Origin: Bacteroidota bacterium
GTDB taxonomy: Bacteria; Bacteroidota; Bacteroidia; B-17B0; B-17BO
Assembly: GCA_947462425.1 (NCBI GenBank)
Contig: CANHPI010000191.1
Location: 1-5,848, forward strand
DNA: 5,848 bases
Direction: 5' to 3'
A model generated the notes under the pieces. The model was not told the origin of the DNA and searched no databases. It worked only from the letters and a program-made list of their open reading frames with translations. Of the stretch, positions 1 to 5,098 are shown piece after piece; within the stretch, counting starts at the first letter, position 1, and each line of letters starts with the position of its first letter. Both the position numbers and the translations under genes were made by a program.

Positions 1-450
1 AATGGAATTTATGAATCTATGTATTTTAGTTTTAATTCAAGTGGCACGTATAGTTCTGACTTTAATTCTGGACCAATACAACAATGGAAAACAAAACAAA
101 CTATTATCTCTCGTTTTATAGTAAAGGGTAAAATTTCGCCACTCATATATAAAACTGATTTAGAATATTGTTACCAGCAATTCTGTGGTGAGGACAAATG
201 TTATTTAGACGTGAAGCATCGCAATAATCCTAAATGCAAAGATTTCTTAGCTTCTTTAAAAAACATTGGAATTGATAGTTGGGTTACATCTGTTCATAAT
301 GGAACTGACATAGAATTGCATCTGTTTACTGCCAACAATAAAAGTTTAATTCAATTCAGAAAAAATATAGACAATGAAAAAAACAGAATTATAATAAACA
401 AAGATTCGTTTAATAAGGTAATTTTATTAGACCCAAAAGATTACATTTAG
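1..450 (+). CDS. Unrecognised protein, 3' part only (5' end outside window)
   Basis: The reading frame is open from the first base to the TAG at 448-450, giving at least 149 residues. A start at the ATG at 19 is possible, but the frame has no stop upstream of it within the window, so I treat the gene as 5'-truncated by the window edge. I do not recognise the family. Visible features are a serine/asparagine-rich beginning, a polar charged body, and four cysteines at residues 57, 62, 67 and 79 of the visible part (C-x4-C-x4-C-x11-C), which could bind a metal or form disulfides. No membrane helix or signal peptide is present in the visible part. The gene is followed within 60 bp by an attC-like site, which fits the last gene of a cassette. 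The frame and stop are solid; the function is unknown. Confidence 0.75.
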   Translation, partial: NGIYESMYFSFNSSGTYSSDFNSGPIQQWKTKQTIISRFIVKGKISPLIYKTDLEYCYQQFCGEDKCYLDVKHRNNPKCKDFLASLKNIGIDSWVTSVHNGTDIELHLFTANNKSLIQFRKNIDNEKNRIIINKDSFNKVILLDPKDYI

Positions 451-508
451 TTCAAGTTATTAATAGGCAGACACGAAAGCTGTGTTTAATACTAATGGCA
501 GCTAAAAC

Positions 509-568
509 CACTAACAACACCTACCAAAAATGCGGTTATTCGGCTCCGGCATTTACAAAAAGTTATAG
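509..568 (+). other. attC-like recombination site 1 (60 bp)
   Basis: The left core CACTAAC (509-515) and right core GTTATAG (562-568) are inverted matches at 5 of 7 positions. Between them lies a stem: AAATGC (528-533) pairs with GCATTT (549-554). It continues as GG (534-535) with CC (546-547) past one unpaired G (548), leaving a loop of about 10 bases. The 60-bp length and the order outer core, spacer, inner imperfect stem, spacer, outer core match the plan of short attC sites such as that of aadA-type cassettes. The right core is followed by GCAA, as at the other sites in this window. No U-run follows, so it is not a standard terminator. The identity as a true attC is inference; folding and homologue comparison would settle it. 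Confidence 0.5.
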
Positions 569-649
569 GCAAGTTTAAAACATGTCTTATTCGGAAATAG
601 CTCCATTACCTAAACAATTATTTACTTTCATTTAACACTTATTAACTCG

Positions 650-677
650 TTTGTTCAACACCCAATAATTAGTTTTG
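650..677 (+). promoter_or_regulatory. Putative Bacteroidota-type promoter for the lipoprotein gene at 693
   Basis: TAGTTTTG at 670-677 matches the Bacteroidota -7 consensus TAnnTTTG. TTTG at 650-653 could serve as the -33 element, but the 16-bp spacing is a little shorter than usual. Transcription would begin only about 8-10 bases before the ATG at 693, so the leader would be very short. The consensus is established; its use here is inferred. Confidence 0.4.
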
Positions 678-692
678 TTAGAAACATAAATT

Positions 693-1628
693 ATGACTAA
701 AAGATTTTCAATTCACGTATTTAGTTCAATGCTCTTGATTTCAGTATTAAATAGCTGCCAAAATTCAAGCAATGAAGAAGCGGAAAAGTTAGAAAAAAAT
801 CCAAATCCTATTACTTCAATAAATATACCTTTTGATTCAGCAAATAATGAACCTCACCAGTACGGAGGATGGTACTGTCCTGATAATTTTGGTTTTGTTC
901 CTGTAGATATTCAGAAACTGAAAGAGGTGTCGGTAATTGCAGACAGACTGCCGACAAAACAAGAAGTTCAAAATAACATATCACTCATTGATGTAGATTT
1001 AATGAAATATCCTGATGCAAGAGTTTTGAAAATGGAACTTCCACAGGCGGCTCGCATTTATTCTGACCGTTTAGGAATTAATGAATTGATTATTGTTATT
1101 CAAGCCATTGTTGTGCAAAATGATACTATTGTTGGTTATCGTTTTGCGAATGGCGGAAATGGCTCGGCCAGAATAAGAGAAGTCACCTTCCTCTCCAAAG
1201 ATGAAATAACTGCTATGGGTTCACAACCATTTTACTATTCAAAATCTGTTCTTAAGGCTTCGATAGAGGATATTTGGAATACAATGCGCAAGACAAACTA
1301 CTTCAAACAACTAGGAAAGAAATTCAATAAACAAGAATTCTTTGCCTCTGAGTGGAATTCAAAATCAGAAGCACAATTAAGCCTTGACACAAAGGGCGAG
1401 AAAGCTGCAGGGTTTGTAGGAATGGTATTCGGTAATTATTACCTGCACATAGATTACGATAGAAATGGATTCCATTATTCAGAAAAATTACTGATGATGG
1501 AGAACCAAAATGACCATACCACCGAATTTTTCTTTGCAAGTGGACCCTTTCCCAAGGACTTTGAAAAACGAAAACTGGATTTAGACAACTGGCTTCAGGC
1601 AGTTAAAAAAGTAAGCGAAGCTAATTAA
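693..1628 (+). CDS. Lipoprotein with probable SRPBCC-like C-terminal half
   Basis: This 311-residue protein begins with a lipoprotein signal peptide: basic MTKR, a hydrophobic stretch, and lipobox L-N-S-C with the lipidated cysteine at residue 22. It is therefore probably anchored in the cell envelope facing the periplasm. A low-complexity Ser/Asn/Glu linker follows (23-50). Next is the conserved-looking block YGGWYCPDNFGFVPVDIQ (57-74), a middle region with LPQAARIYSDRLGINELIIV (116-135), and the loop GYRFANGGNGSARI (148-161). Residues from about 185 to 306 run VLKASIEDIWNTM, then an alternating beta region, LLMMENQ, and a closing helix DNWLQAVKKV, which resembles an SRPBCC/AHSA1-type ligand-binding fold. 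I recall similar uncharacterised proteins from Bacteroidota. The ATG at 693 places the signal peptide correctly and lies just after a promoter-like element. Function and ligand are unknown. Confidence 0.88.
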   Translation: MTKRFSIHVFSSMLLISVLNSCQNSSNEEAEKLEKNPNPITSINIPFDSANNEPHQYGGWYCPDNFGFVPVDIQKLKEVSVIADRLPTKQEVQNNISLIDVDLMKYPDARVLKMELPQAARIYSDRLGINELIIVIQAIVVQNDTIVGYRFANGGNGSARIREVTFLSKDEITAMGSQPFYYSKSVLKASIEDIWNTMRKTNYFKQLGKKFNKQEFFASEWNSKSEAQLSLDTKGEKAAGFVGMVFGNYYLHIDYDRNGFHYSEKLLMMENQNDHTTEFFFASGPFPKDFEKRKLDLDNWLQAVKKVSEAN

Positions 1629-1644
1629 TAAACAACACAAGACA

Positions 1645-1771
1645 ATGAAATTTAGAACTGTAGCAGAACTTTAAACTTCATACTTGATTCGAAGATATTA
1701 CTTTTAACCTAAAAAAATCCTTAGATACGAATATAAAACTTTATGCGGCTGACAATCACACAATCAAGGTA
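1645..1771 (+). pseudogene. Possible decayed coding remnant upstream of the DUF1801 gene
   Basis: An ATG at 1645 reads MKFRTVAEL and then meets TAA at 1672-1674. The same frame continues TSYL before losing coding character. From 1688 the DUF1801 frame is open without a start codon and reads FEDITFNLKKSLDTNIKLYA and onward, straight into the ATG at 1772. One nonsense change plus one frameshift near 1685-1688 would join the two parts into a plausible N-terminus of about 40 residues. It may be the stump of a separate small gene or an ancestral extension of the next gene. The stop-free stretch is only 28 codons, so chance is a real alternative. Confidence 0.3.
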
Positions 1772-2164
1772 ATGAATAAAGAAATTAAAACTTACAATGA
1801 CAAACAAACTTTGGAAGACAAAGAAATTTGCGATCATCTCGCGATAATTATTGACAATGAGCTGCACGAAGCAGAAAGTAAAATTTGGCATTCTCACCCC
1901 GTATGGTTTTTAGACGGCAACCCAATTGTAGGATATAGCAAACAAATAGCAGGTATTAGAGTAATGTTTTGGAGTGGTGTAGACTTTGAAGAAGAAAAAT
2001 TAAGTGTTAGAGGTGGAAAATTTAAAGATGCATCTGTTTTCTTTAACAAAATTTCTAACATTAAAAAAAAAGATTTGAAGCGTTGGCTTAAAAAATCAAG
2101 AGAAATTCAGTGGGACTATAAAAACATAGTTAAAAGAAAAGGAAAATTAGAAAAAATTAATTAA
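1772..2164 (+). CDS. DUF1801 domain-containing protein (YdhG-like fold)
   Basis: This 130-residue soluble protein has no signal peptide. It carries the family's typical blocks: an N-terminal helical part (residues 10-40), then KIWHSHPVWFLDGNPIVGYS (37-56), the strand GIRVMFWSGVDFEEE (61-75), GGKFKDASVFF (81-91), the helix DLKRWLKKSREIQWDYKNIV (101-120), and a basic tail. The order and length fit a complete single-domain DUF1801 protein as I recall it from Bacteroidota. The biochemical role of the family is not established; it is presumably cytosolic. The start at 1772 gives the usual short N-terminus, and AAGG at 1766-1769 is too close to act as a clear ribosome site. The frame is open for 28 codons upstream without an ATG. 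The next gene starts 17 bp after the stop, so the two are probably co-transcribed. Confidence 0.88.
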   Translation: MNKEIKTYNDKQTLEDKEICDHLAIIIDNELHEAESKIWHSHPVWFLDGNPIVGYSKQIAGIRVMFWSGVDFEEEKLSVRGGKFKDASVFFNKISNIKKKDLKRWLKKSREIQWDYKNIVKRKGKLEKIN

Positions 2165-2181
2165 TTACATACTTAGTGTTT

Positions 2182-2640
2182 ATGAAAAAAGTACACTTTA
2201 TCGTAAAAATAAATGCTCCGGTAAACAAGGTATATGATGCAATGTTGGGCATTAGTAATAAATCAAATTATGAAGAATGGACTGCTTTGTTTAATTCGAC
2301 ATCAACCTATGAGGGAAATTGGAATAAAGGCAGCAAAATGTTATTTGTAGGAACTGATGAGAAGGGAGAAAAAGGTGGTATGGTTTCCGAAATATTTGAC
2401 AACGTTCTCAACCAATTTGTATCAATTCGCCATTACGGACTTGTAAAAGCTAATGTAGAAATAACGGATGGTCCAGAAGTAGAGAAATGGGCAAATGGAT
2501 TTGAAAATTATACGTTCGCAGAAAAAGACGGAACTACAACAGTTACTGTTGACTTAGACATTATAGAAGATTTTTTGGCCTATATGAACGAGACTTACCC
2601 AAAAGCTCTCGCCAAATTGAAGGAATTATGTGAGAAATAA
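2182..2640 (+). CDS. SRPBCC (AHSA1-like/START-superfamily) domain protein
   Basis: This 152-residue soluble protein has the whole length of a single SRPBCC domain. It opens with the typical first strand and helix, HFIVKINAPVNKVYDAML (residues 5-22), followed by YEEWTALFNSTSTYEG (30-45), GSKMLFVGTDEKGEKGGMVS (50-69), the strand FVSIRHYG (79-86), GPEVEKWANGFENYTF (97-112), TTVTVDLD (119-126), and the long C-terminal helix YPKALAKLKELCEK (139-152) that closes the hydrophobic cavity in this fold. Members bind small hydrophobic ligands or act as stress or co-chaperone-like proteins; the ligand here is unknown. An in-frame GTG six bases upstream (2176) is possible, but ATG 2182 gives the standard MKK start. 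It lies 17 bp after the DUF1801 gene and is probably in the same transcript. Confidence 0.9.
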   Translation: MKKVHFIVKINAPVNKVYDAMLGISNKSNYEEWTALFNSTSTYEGNWNKGSKMLFVGTDEKGEKGGMVSEIFDNVLNQFVSIRHYGLVKANVEITDGPEVEKWANGFENYTFAEKDGTTTVTVDLDIIEDFLAYMNETYPKALAKLKELCEK

Positions 2641-2678
2641 TAGGACACAAACCCAAACAATGAGAAGGGACAAAAACA

Positions 2679-2864
2679 CTATTGGTTATAGCAAATAAAA
2701 CTTATGCGGTCGACCTCAAAGCATTTACAAATTCAAGGTCGCTCGGCGAAAAAGTATTTTCATTTTGCAAATGCATAGAAACATAGTATCTCTATTTTAA
2801 ACGTTTCGTAAGACAGTGTTTCAAAGCCGCACTTCTTTTAGCTCCAAAACGTTATAGCCAATAG
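2679..2864 (+). other. attC-like recombination site 2 (long, 186 bp)
   Basis: The ends form a 12-bp inverted repeat with one mismatch: CTATTGGTTATA (2679-2690) against TATAGCCAATAG (2853-2864). Inside it, TAAAA (2696-2700) pairs with TTTTA (2836-2840) and TGCGG (2705-2709) with CCGCA (2827-2831), with unpaired bases between. The right core GTTATAG is at 2851-2857. The centre holds further hairpins. The inner left part, ATGCGGT followed ten bases later by GCATTTACAAA (2704-2731), resembles the core of site 1 (530-559), so this may be a composite of two sites. The pairing is seen directly; the attC identity is inferred. Confidence 0.45.
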
Positions 2865-2898
2865 CAAAGCTGACCTATTCCGATTTGAAGCAACTGAT
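2845..2898 (+). repeat. 54-bp direct repeat, copy A
   Basis: This is 51 of 54 bases identical to 3471-3524; the differences are at 2863, 2865 and 2885. It starts in the right arm of palindrome 2, passes through GTTATAGCCAA and a spacer with GCTGACCTATTCCGAT, and ends in a sequence matching the first codons of the membrane-protein gene at 3511. Here the start codon is TTG (2885) and the frame ends after 11 codons at 2918-2920, so this copy is not a working gene. Confidence 0.95.
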
Positions 2899-3477
2899 GT
2901 CCAAATATAATAAAGTATGAGCAATCCGTAAACAAAAAAAACAAATATTCTAACTTAAAATACCAATGAAATATTATGTGACAATTACTATATATCTAAT
3001 TACAAGTTTATATGCTTGTAAAACAAAAAAAATAAAAGTAGAATCCAATATTTACAATAGTCAAATGGAAATTCAAACAAAACGATACCCCATTACTGTA
3101 TTTGAAGGAAATTTAAAAGATATTAATTCTAGTGAAGCCATTCCATTTGCAGAAGTAAAATTGAGAGATAGAGATGGAATAAATAGAGATAAAATAACTG
3201 ATAAAGCAGGCAATTTTTTAATAAAAGACTTGCCATTAGGTGATTTCAAACTATTTATAACGGCTGATGGCTATCAAAAAATTACTTATGATTTTAGTTT
3301 TAATGAACACACTTATTACAATTGTGAAATTAAACTCAAAAAGATTAAGCCTGAAAAACCTATTAAAACAAATTAAACAATATCATGAAACCACTATGCT
3401 ATATTAGCGGTTTTGCGGAATGGGAGCCGAGGCGCTTTATTGCTAAAAATCCTCCCACTGCCACAATTCGCAAAACG
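2852..3477 (+). mobile_element. Candidate single-gene cassette
   Basis: If recombination cuts between G and TT of GTTATAG, as integron integrases do at their right core, the unit from 2852 to 3477 is one complete cassette of 626 bp. It would contain a short leader, one lipoprotein gene and one palindromic attC-like site. Its size and plan are typical of a gene cassette. No integrase is visible in the window, so mobility is inferred only. Confidence 0.4.
2966..3376 (+). CDS. Small lipoprotein with carboxypeptidase-regulatory-like domain
   Basis: This 136-residue protein starts with a short signal peptide and lipobox L-Y-A-C, with the lipidated cysteine at residue 18, followed by a lysine-rich stretch. 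Residues about 46-125 form a carboxypeptidase-D regulatory-like, Ig-type beta-sandwich. It shows EGNLKDINSSEAIPFAEVKL (47-66) and the signature TDKAGNFLIKDLPLGDFKLF (78-97), ending with ITADGYQ. In Bacteroidota this domain usually serves as an envelope adhesion or structural module, often at the N-terminus of TonB-dependent receptors; here it stands alone. A cysteine at residue 120 lies in the last strand. The start at 2966 gives a proper signal peptide; no Shine-Dalgarno is visible. It is the only gene between two attC-like sites. It resembles the N-terminal half of the lipoprotein at 3989. No specific function can be assigned. Confidence 0.87.
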   Translation: MKYYVTITIYLITSLYACKTKKIKVESNIYNSQMEIQTKRYPITVFEGNLKDINSSEAIPFAEVKLRDRDGINRDKITDKAGNFLIKDLPLGDFKLFITADGYQKITYDFSFNEHTYYNCEIKLKKIKPEKPIKTN

Positions 3478-3490
3478 TTATAGCCAATGG
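3391..3490 (+). other. attC-like recombination site 3 (about 100 bp)
   Basis: This is the clearest palindrome in the window. TTTTGCG (3411-3417) pairs with CGCAAAA (3469-3475). After an unpaired G at 3418, AAT (3419-3421) pairs with ATT (3466-3468), and TGGGAG (3421-3426) can pair with CTCCCA (3452-3457). Outward, CTATA (3399-3403) faces the right core GTTATAG (3477-3483), with two or three extra bases on the left arm, and CCA (3391-3393) faces TGG (3488-3490). Extra unpaired bases confined mainly to the left arm are a hallmark of attC sites, where they set the recombining strand. The stem is much richer in GC than its surroundings. There is no T-run after it, so it is unlikely to be a simple terminator. 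Confidence 0.5.
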
Positions 3491-3524
3491 TAAAGCTGAC
3501 CTATTCCGATATGAAGCAACTGAT
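3471..3524 (+). repeat. 54-bp direct repeat, copy B
   Basis: This matches 2845-2898 at 51 of 54 positions. In this copy, position 3511 is A and creates the ATG of the membrane-protein gene, so the repeat covers the right attC-like core, the 5' leader and the first four codons (MKQL). A second ATG at 3487 also exists only in this copy. Confidence 0.95.
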
Positions 3525-3951
3525 AATAAAATTGACTTTACCCCTTACCATCATCTCAATGTTTTTGGTAACAAAGTGGTGGTATGCTTTACCAGTTGAT
3601 GGTCCCGATAAACTCTATTGGGGATTTCCTTATCCATTTTTGGGTCAAGGATTTCATACTTCTATGTCGTTTCAATTTTTTATTTTGGAGTTTGCTGCTG
3701 ATTTTTTCATATATCTTTTAGGTTGGATATGTTTGTTATATCTCATCACTAAAACGTTTTCGATTACTAAATTGAGTAAGTTGCTCTTTAAAACAGTTTG
3801 GTCATTGGCATTGTTTTTAGGAATTGGTTTTACTATTTTAGTGAGCACATCAAACCCCGTGTTTCAACTTAAAAGAGATTATGATTGGAAAATATTACAA
3901 AGCGGACATGTCTTTATATGGCAGGAAACACCTTGGCCGGATAGAGATTAA
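3511..3951 (+). CDS. Small three-helix membrane protein of unknown function
   Basis: This 146-residue protein has three likely transmembrane segments: about residues 5-23, 54-80 and 93-113. Between the first two is an aromatic, probably periplasmic, loop (WWYALPVDGPDKLYWGFPYPFLGQGFHTS). A polar tail at the end carries FIWQETPWPDRD. I do not recognise a named family and no catalytic motif stands out. An in-frame ATG at 3487 would add eight residues (MVKLTYSD) encoded by the 54-bp repeat. I prefer 3511 because it gives the signal-like start MKQLIIKL, and the upstream ATG is absent from the other repeat copy. The next gene begins 37 bp after the stop, so the two are probably co-transcribed. There is no clear TAnnTTTG element upstream, so the promoter is not evident. 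Confidence 0.85.
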   Translation: MKQLIIKLTLPLTIISMFLVTKWWYALPVDGPDKLYWGFPYPFLGQGFHTSMSFQFFILEFAADFFIYLLGWICLLYLITKTFSITKLSKLLFKTVWSLALFLGIGFTILVSTSNPVFQLKRDYDWKILQSGHVFIWQETPWPDRD

Positions 3952-3988
3952 TTTCAAAAATAAAAACCTTAAAAGACACTCAAACCCA

Positions 3989-4954
3989 ATGAAAAACAAA
4001 ATAAACTTAATCTTTATACTTGCTATTAGCTTAGTTTCTTGCAAAGTCACTCAAAAAACCTACACACAAACAAATAACACAACCATTCAAGTTGAGTGCA
4101 AATTACATGGCATGCAAGAATCTTATTTTTCAGGTATAGTGACAGGCCAGCATGATGGTGAAAGGTTACCAGGTGTAATGATAACACTAAGCAGTAAAAC
4201 AAGAAGTGACTCTTATGGAGCTTCTACTGATGCAGATGGGAAATTTGCCATAAAAAAAGTGCCTGTTGGCTTTTATCTTTTAAAAGTTAAATCTTTCGAT
4301 GGTGAAATATTCCTCTCAGAAGTAGAGATTAAAGAAAACTCAAATTGCAAGGCCGATATTAAACTATATATAAAACCCAATATGGTAGAAAAGCCTGTTA
4401 TTTATCTTTATCCAACACAAAAGCAAAAAGTGGATGTGAAACTCAACTATGAAGGCACTTTAACACATTCATATCCAAAATACTCTGAGAGTGGCTGGCA
4501 AGTATCTGCCGATCCAAATGGTAATCTATGGGATGAAAACAACAAAGAATACTATGCCTTGTTTTGGGAAGGAATACCCACTCAGCAAATTGTTCCTAAA
4601 GATGGGTTTGTAGTTTCGGGAAAAGAGACTGCCGCGTTTTTGGAAGATAAGTTAGCTTATTTGGGTTTAAACAGGCGAGAAGCCAACGAATTTATTATGT
4701 ATTGGTTGCCACGTATGGAAGGCAATCCTTATAACTTTATTCATTTTGCAGATAAAGAATATGAAGCGCAAGCCAAATTAGACATTAGCCCAAAGCCAGA
4801 AACAATTATTAGAGTGATGATGCTTACGAAGCCTGTTACAGAATTTGTTAATATGCCGATACAAGATTTAACCACATTAAAAAAGACCAGAAAGGGCTTT
4901 ACTGTTGTTGAATGGGGAGGAAGTGTAATTAATATGATAATTAAAGAAATATAG
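3989..4954 (+). CDS. Two-domain lipoprotein: carboxypeptidase-regulatory-like domain plus conserved KPVIYLYP domain
   Basis: This 321-residue protein has a signal peptide with lipobox L-V-S-C (cysteine 18) and so is probably envelope-anchored. Residues about 44-128 form a carboxypeptidase-regulatory-like beta-sandwich, with SGIVTGQHDGERLPGVMITL (48-67) and the signature STDADGKFAIKKVPVGFYLL (79-98). From residue 133 a second domain begins with KPVIYLYP (135-142). It continues with GWQVSADPNGNLWDE, YYALFWEG (188-195), GKETAAFLEDKLAYLGL, REANEFIMYWLPRMEGNPYN (230-249), and GFTVVEWGG (303-311). I recall this second domain as a recurring uncharacterised module in Bacteroidota and Firmicutes, with many conserved aromatics and no assigned activity. 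The frame is open upstream to 3881, but ATG 3989 gives the signal peptide and avoids overlap with the preceding gene. Localisation is well supported; the role is unknown. Confidence 0.9.
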   Translation: MKNKINLIFILAISLVSCKVTQKTYTQTNNTTIQVECKLHGMQESYFSGIVTGQHDGERLPGVMITLSSKTRSDSYGASTDADGKFAIKKVPVGFYLLKVKSFDGEIFLSEVEIKENSNCKADIKLYIKPNMVEKPVIYLYPTQKQKVDVKLNYEGTLTHSYPKYSESGWQVSADPNGNLWDENNKEYYALFWEGIPTQQIVPKDGFVVSGKETAAFLEDKLAYLGLNRREANEFIMYWLPRMEGNPYNFIHFADKEYEAQAKLDISPKPETIIRVMMLTKPVTEFVNMPIQDLTTLKKTRKGFTVVEWGGSVINMIIKEI

Positions 4955-4977
4955 ATTTAAACTATAAAAAACAATGA

Positions 4978-5098
4978 GCTATAACAACGGCTAAAAGAAA
5001 TTGTCTGTATTATGCTTCTAATGAAAATCTATTTTACATTTGAATTGAGGTTTTCAAAAAAAAGTTTGTTCCTTAAAAACGCCAACTACTTTTAGGCA
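4978..5098 (+). other. Degenerate attC-like site 4
   Basis: The left end GCTATAACAACGGC (4978-4991) contains the exact complement of the right core seen elsewhere (GTTATAGC). GGCTAAAAG (4989-4997) pairs with CTTTTAGGC (5090-5098) with one mismatch, and TTG (5001-5003) with CAA (5084-5086). The expected right core GTTATAGGC is replaced by CTTTTAGGC, though it is still followed by AAA as at the other sites. The intervening 90 bases are AT-rich with weak pairing. This may be a decayed site or chance pairing in AT-rich DNA. Confidence 0.3.

Larger units (their letters stand above)
2641..2965. other. 325-bp gene-free stretch with complex inverted repeats
   Basis: I see no credible coding sequence here. 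Most of it (2679-2864) is the long attC-like palindrome described separately. The inner part contains a second hairpin, CGACCT (2711-2716) with AGGTCG (2736-2741), and a pair GCATTT (2721-2726) with AAATGC near 2769-2774. After the right core come the first copy of the 54-bp repeat and an AT-rich leader with A-runs before the ATG at 2966. I find no TAnnTTTG promoter element close to that ATG. Confidence 0.7.

Noticed and set aside
528..554. Intrinsic terminator after the first gene
   Set aside because: The hairpin is not followed by a T-run and sits between conserved GTTATAG-type cores, so a recombination-site reading fits better; terminator activity cannot be excluded.
1324..1539. Open frame of 71 codons on the minus strand
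   Set aside because: It lies wholly inside the well-supported lipoprotein gene, has no family resemblance and no start context; it is an antisense shadow.
1733..1753. Similarity to 2695-2714 (ATAAAACTT, ATGCGG, GAC)
   Set aside because: The match is about 20 bases with several differences and no palindrome is found around the first copy; it is probably coincidence in AT-rich DNA.
3487..3510. Upstream ATG for the three-helix membrane protein
   Set aside because: The eight extra codons lie in the repeated leader and the ATG is missing from the other copy; the ATG at 3511 gives a better membrane-protein start.
2845..3524. CRISPR array or transposon ends
   Set aside because: There are only two copies of the 54-bp repeat, 626 bp apart with a gene between, no regular spacers, no transposase and no target-site duplication that I can see.
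3881..3988. Upstream extension of the two-domain lipoprotein
   Set aside because: Using it would overlap the preceding gene and put 36 polar residues before a clear lipoprotein signal peptide that starts at 3989.
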